DNA from: Metopolophium dirhodum
Lineage: Eukaryota; Arthropoda; Insecta; Hemiptera; Aphididae
Length of the DNA: 64,000 nt
Assembly (NCBI RefSeq): GCF_019925205.1
Contig: NC_083560.1
Location: forward strand, 149,812,526 to 149,876,525
Direction: 5' to 3'
The notes below the pieces were generated by a model. The model saw only the letters and a program-made list of their open reading frames with translations, had not been told where the DNA came from and did not search any database. Within the stretch, counting starts at the first letter, position 1. Each line of letters begins with the position of its first letter. Shown here in pieces: positions 58,220-64,000 of the stretch. A program made the position numbers and the translations under genes.

Positions 58220-58858
58220 GAGAAATAACTGTATATGCCCGATTAACCAGTTATTATGCACTCTACGATTTTATGCCACTGGATGCTTTCAAACCACTGC
58301 AGGGGATCTGTGTGGCTTTAGTTCTTCAACAGTAAATCGGATAGTGCATAAAGTTAGTTGTACTATTGCGTCCTTGCGTAGTCAATATATTAAATTTCCT
58401 GGAACACCAGAGGAAATAAGACGGAACGAGTTAAATTTTTACAGAAGAGCCAAGTTCCCAAGAGTCATCGGTGCTATTGACTGTACCCATGTGAAGTTGT
58501 GGCAATCACCAGGTATTTACAAAAATAATTAATACTTAAACCTGTTTTTCTTATTACTAGGTACAAGTTATTACACCCGTAGACACAATATTCTAACAAT
58601 ATAAATGTAATTAATTTATTTTTATTTTTACAATTATAGTTACATTTTACATTAGTGGTCTTTCTTTCTGAATTACAGGTGGAGAATCCGCTGAGCGTTT
58701 CCGGAACCGCAAAGGATATTTGTCGTTAAACGTTCAAGCATATCGCAATGCTAATTTGGAAATAATTGATGTTGTTGCAAATGCAAATGAAATTTCAACA
58801 ATAATCAGACATTTTCATAATTTATTTGTTTATTTATTATAATTTATAATTTATTATA
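58220..58858 (+). pseudogene. PIF/Harbinger transposase fragment, copy 9
   Basis: Full exon 2 version (no 8-bp deletion). The acceptor reads ATTACAG instead of ATTGCAG, and TTG replaces TTT in the GYFS codons (F to L). Confidence 0.9.
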
Positions 58859-61800
58859 ATATATTAACATTGTTCATTGATAGGGTACATCTTTTCAAAT
58901 TAATAAAAAACATAATTTGTTGACGAATAAAATTTTAGTCAATTGCAAATACACTTATCCACTATAAATAAACTAGGTTTTCAGAAAACTTGGGTTTAAA
59001 ACCCAATAATTACGCTTATATAAAAATTTCTTAGCGTTGGGGTACATCTTTTCAAATTAATAAAAAACATAATTTGTTGATGAATAAAATTTTAGTCAAT
59101 TGAAAATACACTTATCAACTACAAAGAAACTAGGTTTTCAGAAATCTAGAGTTTCAAACCCAATAATTACGCTTATATGAAAATTTTTTTGCGTTAGGGT
59201 ACATCTTTTCAAATTAATAAAAAACATAATTTGTTGATGAATAAAACTTTAGTCAATTGTAAATACATTGGTCACCTATAAATAGATTAGTAGAAGGAAT
59301 AACTAGAATTTAGAACACAATAATTACGTTTATATTAACATTGTTCATTGATAGGGTAAATCTTTTCAAATTAATAAAAAACATAATTTGTTGATGAATT
59401 AAATTTTAGTCAATTGCAAATACACTTATCCACTATAAATAAACTAGGTTTTCAGAAAACTAGAGTTTAAAACACAATAATTACGCTTATATGAACATTT
59501 TTTAGCGTTGGGGTACATCTTTTCAAATTAATAAAAAACATAATTTGTTGATGAATAAAACTTTAGTCAATTGTAAATACATTAGTCAGCTATAGGTAGA
59601 TGAGTAGAAGGCAAAACTATAATTTAGAACTCAATTATTACGTTTATAATGACATTGTTCATTGATAGGGTAAATCTTTTCAAATTAATAAAAAACAAAA
59701 TTTGTAGATGAATTAAATTTTAGTCAATTGCAAATACACTTATCCACTTTAAATAAACTAGGTTTTCAGAAAACTATAGTTTAAACCCAATAATTACCCT
59801 TATATGAAAATTTCTTAGCGTTGGGGTACATCTTTTCAAATTAATAAAAAACATAATTTGTTGATGAATACAATTTTAGTCAATTGCAAATACACTTATC
59901 AACTATAATGAAACTAGGTTTTCAAAAAACTAGAGTATAAAACCAAATAATTACGCTTATATGAACATTTTTTAGCGTTGGGGTAAAACTAGAATTTAGA
60001 ACTCAATTATTACCTTTATATTAACATTGTTCATTGATAGGGTACATCTTTTCAAATTAATAAAAAACATAATTTGTTGATGAATTAAATTTTAGTCAAT
60101 TGCAAATTAACTTATCCACTATAAATAAACTATGTTTTCAGAAAACTAGAGTTTAAAACCCAATAATTACGTTTATATGAACATTTTTTAGCGTTGGGGT
60201 ACATCTTTTCAAATTAATAAAAAACATAATTTTTTGATGAATAAGACTTAAGTCAATAGCTAATACATTAGTCACCTATAGATAGATTAGTAGAAGAAAT
60301 AACTAGAATTTAGAACTCAATAATTACGTTTATATTAACATTGTTCATTGATAGGGTACATCTTTTCAAATTAATAAAAAACATAATTTGTTGATGAATA
60401 AAACTTTAGTCAATTGTAAATACATTGGTCACCTATAAATAGATTAGTAGAAGGAATAACTAGAATTTAGAACACAATTATTACGTTTATATTAACATTG
60501 TTCATTGATAGGATAAATCTTTTCAAATTAATAAAAAACATAATTTGTTGATGAATTAAATTTTAGTCAATTGCAAATACACTTATCCACTATAAATAAA
60601 CTAGGTTTTCAGAAAACTAGAGTTTAAAACACAATAATTACGCTTATATGAACATTTTTTAGCGTTGGGGTACATCTTTTCAAATTAATAAAAAACATAA
60701 TTTGTTGATGAATAAAACTTTAGTCAATTGTAAATACATTAGTCAGCTATAGGTAGATGAGTAGAAGGCAAAACTATAATTTAGAACTCAATTTTTACGT
60801 TTATAATGACATTGTTCATTGATAGGGTAAATCTTTTCAAATTAATAAAAAACAAAATTTGTAGATGAATTAAATTTTAGTCAATTGCAAATACACTTAT
60901 CCACTGTAAATAAACTAGGTTTTCAGAAAACTATAGTTTAAACCCAATAATTACCCTTATATGAAAATTTCTTAGCGTTGGGGTACATCTTTTCAAATTA
61001 ATAAAAAACATAATTTGTTGATGAATAAAATTTTAGTCAATTGAAAATACACTTATCAACTACAAAGAAACTAGGTTTTCAGAAATCTAGAGTTTCAAAC
61101 CCAATAATTACGCTTATATGAAAATTTTTTTGCGTTAGGGTACATCTTTTCAAATTAATAAAAAACATAATTTGTTGATGAATAAAACTTTAGTCAATTG
61201 TAAATACATTGGTCACCTATAAATAGATTAGTAGAAGGAATAACTAGAATTTAGAACACAATAATTACGTTTATATTAACATTGTTCATTGATAGGGTAA
61301 ATCTTTTCAAATTAATAAAAAACATAATTTGTTGATGAATTAAATTTTAGTCAATTGCAAATACACTTGTCCACTATAAATAAACTAGGTTTTCAGAAAA
61401 CTAGAGTTTAAACCCAATAATGACGCTTATATGAACATTTTTTAGCGTTGGGGTACATCATTTCAAATTAATAAAAAACATAATTTGTTGATGAATAAAA
61501 CTTTAGTCAATTGTAAATACATTAGTCAGCTTTAGGTAGATGAGTAGAAGGCAAAACTATAATTTAGAACTCAATTATTACGTTTATAATGACATTGTTC
61601 ATTGATAGGGTAAATCTTTTCAAATTAATAAAAAACAAAATTTGTAGATGAATTAAATTTTAGTCAATTGCAAATACACTTATCCACTGTAAATAAACTA
61701 GGTTTTCAGAAAACTATAGTTTAAACCCAATAATTACCCTTCTATGAAAATTTCTTAGCGTTGGGGTACATCTTTTCAAATTAATAAAAAACATAATTTG

Positions 61801-62033
61801 TTGATGAATACAATTTTAGTCAATTGCAAATACACTTATCAACTATAATGAAACTAGGTTTTCAGAAAACTAGAGTATAAAACCAAATAATTACGCTTAT
61901 ATGAACATTTTTTAGCGTTGGGGTAAAACTAGAATTTAGAACTCAATTATTACCTTTATATTAACATTGTTCATTTATAGGGTACATCTTTTCAAATTAA
62001 TAAAAACATAATTTGTTGATGAATAAAATTTTA
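58859..62033. repeat. Satellite block between Harbinger copies 9 and 10
   Basis: Fragment spacing 3,814 bp. The block is itself partly duplicated: a run from the 'caactacaaagaaactaggt' monomer through 'gctataggtagatgagtag' to 'ggggtaaaactagaattt' appears at about 59105-59990 and again at about 61040-61930. The 'tcacctatagatagattag' monomer near 60265 also occurs at the right end of the window (63930). Confidence 0.9.
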
Positions 62034-62671
62034 GAGAAATAACTGTATATGCCCGATTAACCAGTTATTATGCACTCTACGATTTTATGCCACTGGATGC
62101 TTTCAAACCACTGCAGGGGATCTGTGTGGCTTTAGTTCTTCAACAGTAAATCGGATAGTGCATAAAGTTAGTTGTACTATTGCGTCCTTGCGTAGTCAAT
62201 ATATTAAATTTCCTGGAACACCAGAGGAAATAAGACGGAACCAGTTAAATTTTTACAGAAGAGCCAAGTTCCCAAGAGTCATCGGTGCTATTGACTGTAC
62301 CCATGTGAAGTTGTGGCAATCACCAGGTATTTACAAAAATAATAATTACTTAAACCTGTTTTTCTTATTACTAGGTACAAGTTATTACACCCGTAGACAC
62401 AATTTTCTAACAATATAAATGTAATTAATTTATTTTTATTTTTACAATTATAGTTACATTTTACATTAGTGGTCTTTCTTTCTGAATTGCAGGTGGAGAA
62501 TCCGCTGAGCGTTTCCGGAACCGCAAAGGATATTTTTCGTTAAACGTTCAAGCATATCGCAATGCTAATTTGGAAATAATTGATGTTGTTGCAAATGCAA
62601 ATGAAATTTCAACAATAATCAGACATTTTCATAATTTATTTGTTTATTTATTATAATTTATAATTTATTAT
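62034..62671 (+). pseudogene. PIF/Harbinger transposase fragment, copy 10
   Basis: Full exon 2 version. Has RRNQLN like copy 1, and a small intron change ('aaaataataattac') that removes the usual stop after the donor, so the unspliced frame reads further (NNNYLNLFF...). Confidence 0.9.
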
Positions 62672-64000
62672 AATATATTAACATTGTTCATTGATAGGGT
62701 ACATCTTTTCAAATTAATAAAAAACATAATTTGTTGATGAATAAAATTTTAGTCAATTGAAAATACACTTATCAACTACAAAGAAACTAGGTTTTCAGAA
62801 ATCTAGAGTTTCAAACCCAATAATTACGCTTATATGAAAATTTTTTTGCGTTAGGGTACATCTTTTCAAATTAATAAAAAACATAATTTGTTGATGAATA
62901 AAACTTTAGTCAATTGTAAATACATTGGTCACCTATAAATAGATTAGTAGAAGGAATAACTAGAATTTAGAACACAATAATTACGTTTATATTAACATTG
63001 TTCATTGATAGGGTAAATCTTTTCAAATTAATAAAAAACATAATTTGTTGATGAATTAAATTTTAGTCGATTGCAAATACACTTATCCACTATAAATAAA
63101 CTAGGTTTTCAGAAAACTAGAGTTTAAAACACAATAATTACGCTTATATGAACATTTTTTAGCGTTGGGGTACATCTTTTCAAATTAATAAAAAAACATA
63201 ATTTGTTGATGAATAAAACTTTAGTCAATTGTAAATACATTAGTCAGCTATAGGTAGATGAGTAGAAGGCAAAACTATAATTTAGAACTCAATTATTACG
63301 TTTATAATGACATTGTTCATGATTGGGTAAATCTTTTCAAATTAATAAAAAACAAAATTTGTAGATGAATTAAATTTTAGTCAATTGCAAATACACTTAT
63401 CCACTGTAAATAAACTAGGTTTTCAGAAAACTATAGTTTAAACCCAATAATTACCCTTATATGAAAATTTCTTAGCGTTGGGGTACATCTTTTCAAATTA
63501 ATAAAAAACATAATTTGTTGATGAATACAATTTTAGTCAATTGCAAATACACTTATCAACTATAATGAAACTAGGTTTTCAGAAAACTAGAGTATAAAAC
63601 CAAATAATTACGCTTATATGAACATTTTTTAGCGTTGGGGTAAAACTAGAATTTAGAACTCAATTATTACCTTTATATTAACATTGTTCATTGATAGGGT
63701 ACATCTTTTCAAATTAATAAAAAACATAATTTGTTGATGAATTAAATTTTAGTCAATTGCAAATACACTTATCCACTATAAATAAACTATGTTTTCAGAA
63801 AACTAGAGTTTAAAACCAATAATAACGTTTATATGAACATTTTTTTAGCGTTGGGGTACATCTTTTCAAATTAATAAAAAACATAATTTTTTGATGAATA
63901 AGACTTAAGTCAATAGCTAATACATTAGTCACCTATAGATAGATTAGTAGAAGAAATAACTAGAATTTAGAACTCAATAATTACGTTTATATTAACATTG
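62672..64000. repeat. Satellite block at the right edge
   Basis: Continues the monomer order seen after copy 9, but lacks the first 'cgaataaaattttagtc' monomer present there (about 58920). The array runs off the window. Confidence 0.92.

Noticed and set aside
1..64000. CENP-B box or TTAGG telomere repeat in the satellite
   Set aside because: The 'ttagcgttgggg' segment does not match the CENP-B box core, and I saw no run of TTAGG or its complement.

Overview
The window looks like insect repeat DNA. I suspect a hemipteran, perhaps an aphid, but this is only an inference from the very AT-rich background and the mix of transposon families. I see no host single-copy gene, tRNA, rRNA or CRISPR array. 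It consists of one long satellite array with a captured transposase fragment, broken by two LTR retrotransposons, one of which contains a DNA transposon.

Layout. 1-14537 is tandem satellite (monomer about 157 bp, two main classes, several nested duplications). From 14538 to the end, the satellite is punctuated by ten copies of a ~630-bp fragment of a PIF/Harbinger (HARBI1-like) transposase gene that still carries its intron. Five consecutive copies (22422-37652) sit exactly 3,650 bp apart, so fragment plus satellite block form a higher-order repeat. Variants that alternate between neighbouring units show a second level of 7,300 bp.

Insertion 1 (14964-19715, + strand) is a GC-rich Ty3/Gypsy-type element with 432-bp LTRs differing at 5 positions and a 4-bp CATT target duplication. 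Its gag is split over three frames and its pol stops at the start of reverse transcriptase (RT). Insertion 2 (45285-57248, - strand) is an AT-rich LTR element with 618/620-bp LTRs and an AAAG target duplication. It encodes a SAP-domain Gag with a zinc knuckle, then a canonical -1 frameshift signal, then a TARG1/OARD1-like macrodomain that keeps both catalytic residues, then an aspartic protease. RT, RNase H and integrase are absent. Inserted in frame between macrodomain and protease is a 4,656-bp DNA transposon (48455-53110; AATT target duplication, 32-bp inverted ends, 14 subterminal copies of a 17-bp motif) with a two-exon transposase of the DUF7869/Sola-like kind.

How the parts relate. Both LTR elements keep Gag and protease but lack the polymerase and integrase core, so they can move only if supplied in trans. 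The order of events is: amplification of the satellite with its Harbinger fragment, insertion of the LTR elements, then insertion of the DNA transposon into the second one. The most novel item is the macrodomain placed between Gag and protease behind a frameshift site, the position that dUTPase occupies in betaretroviruses.
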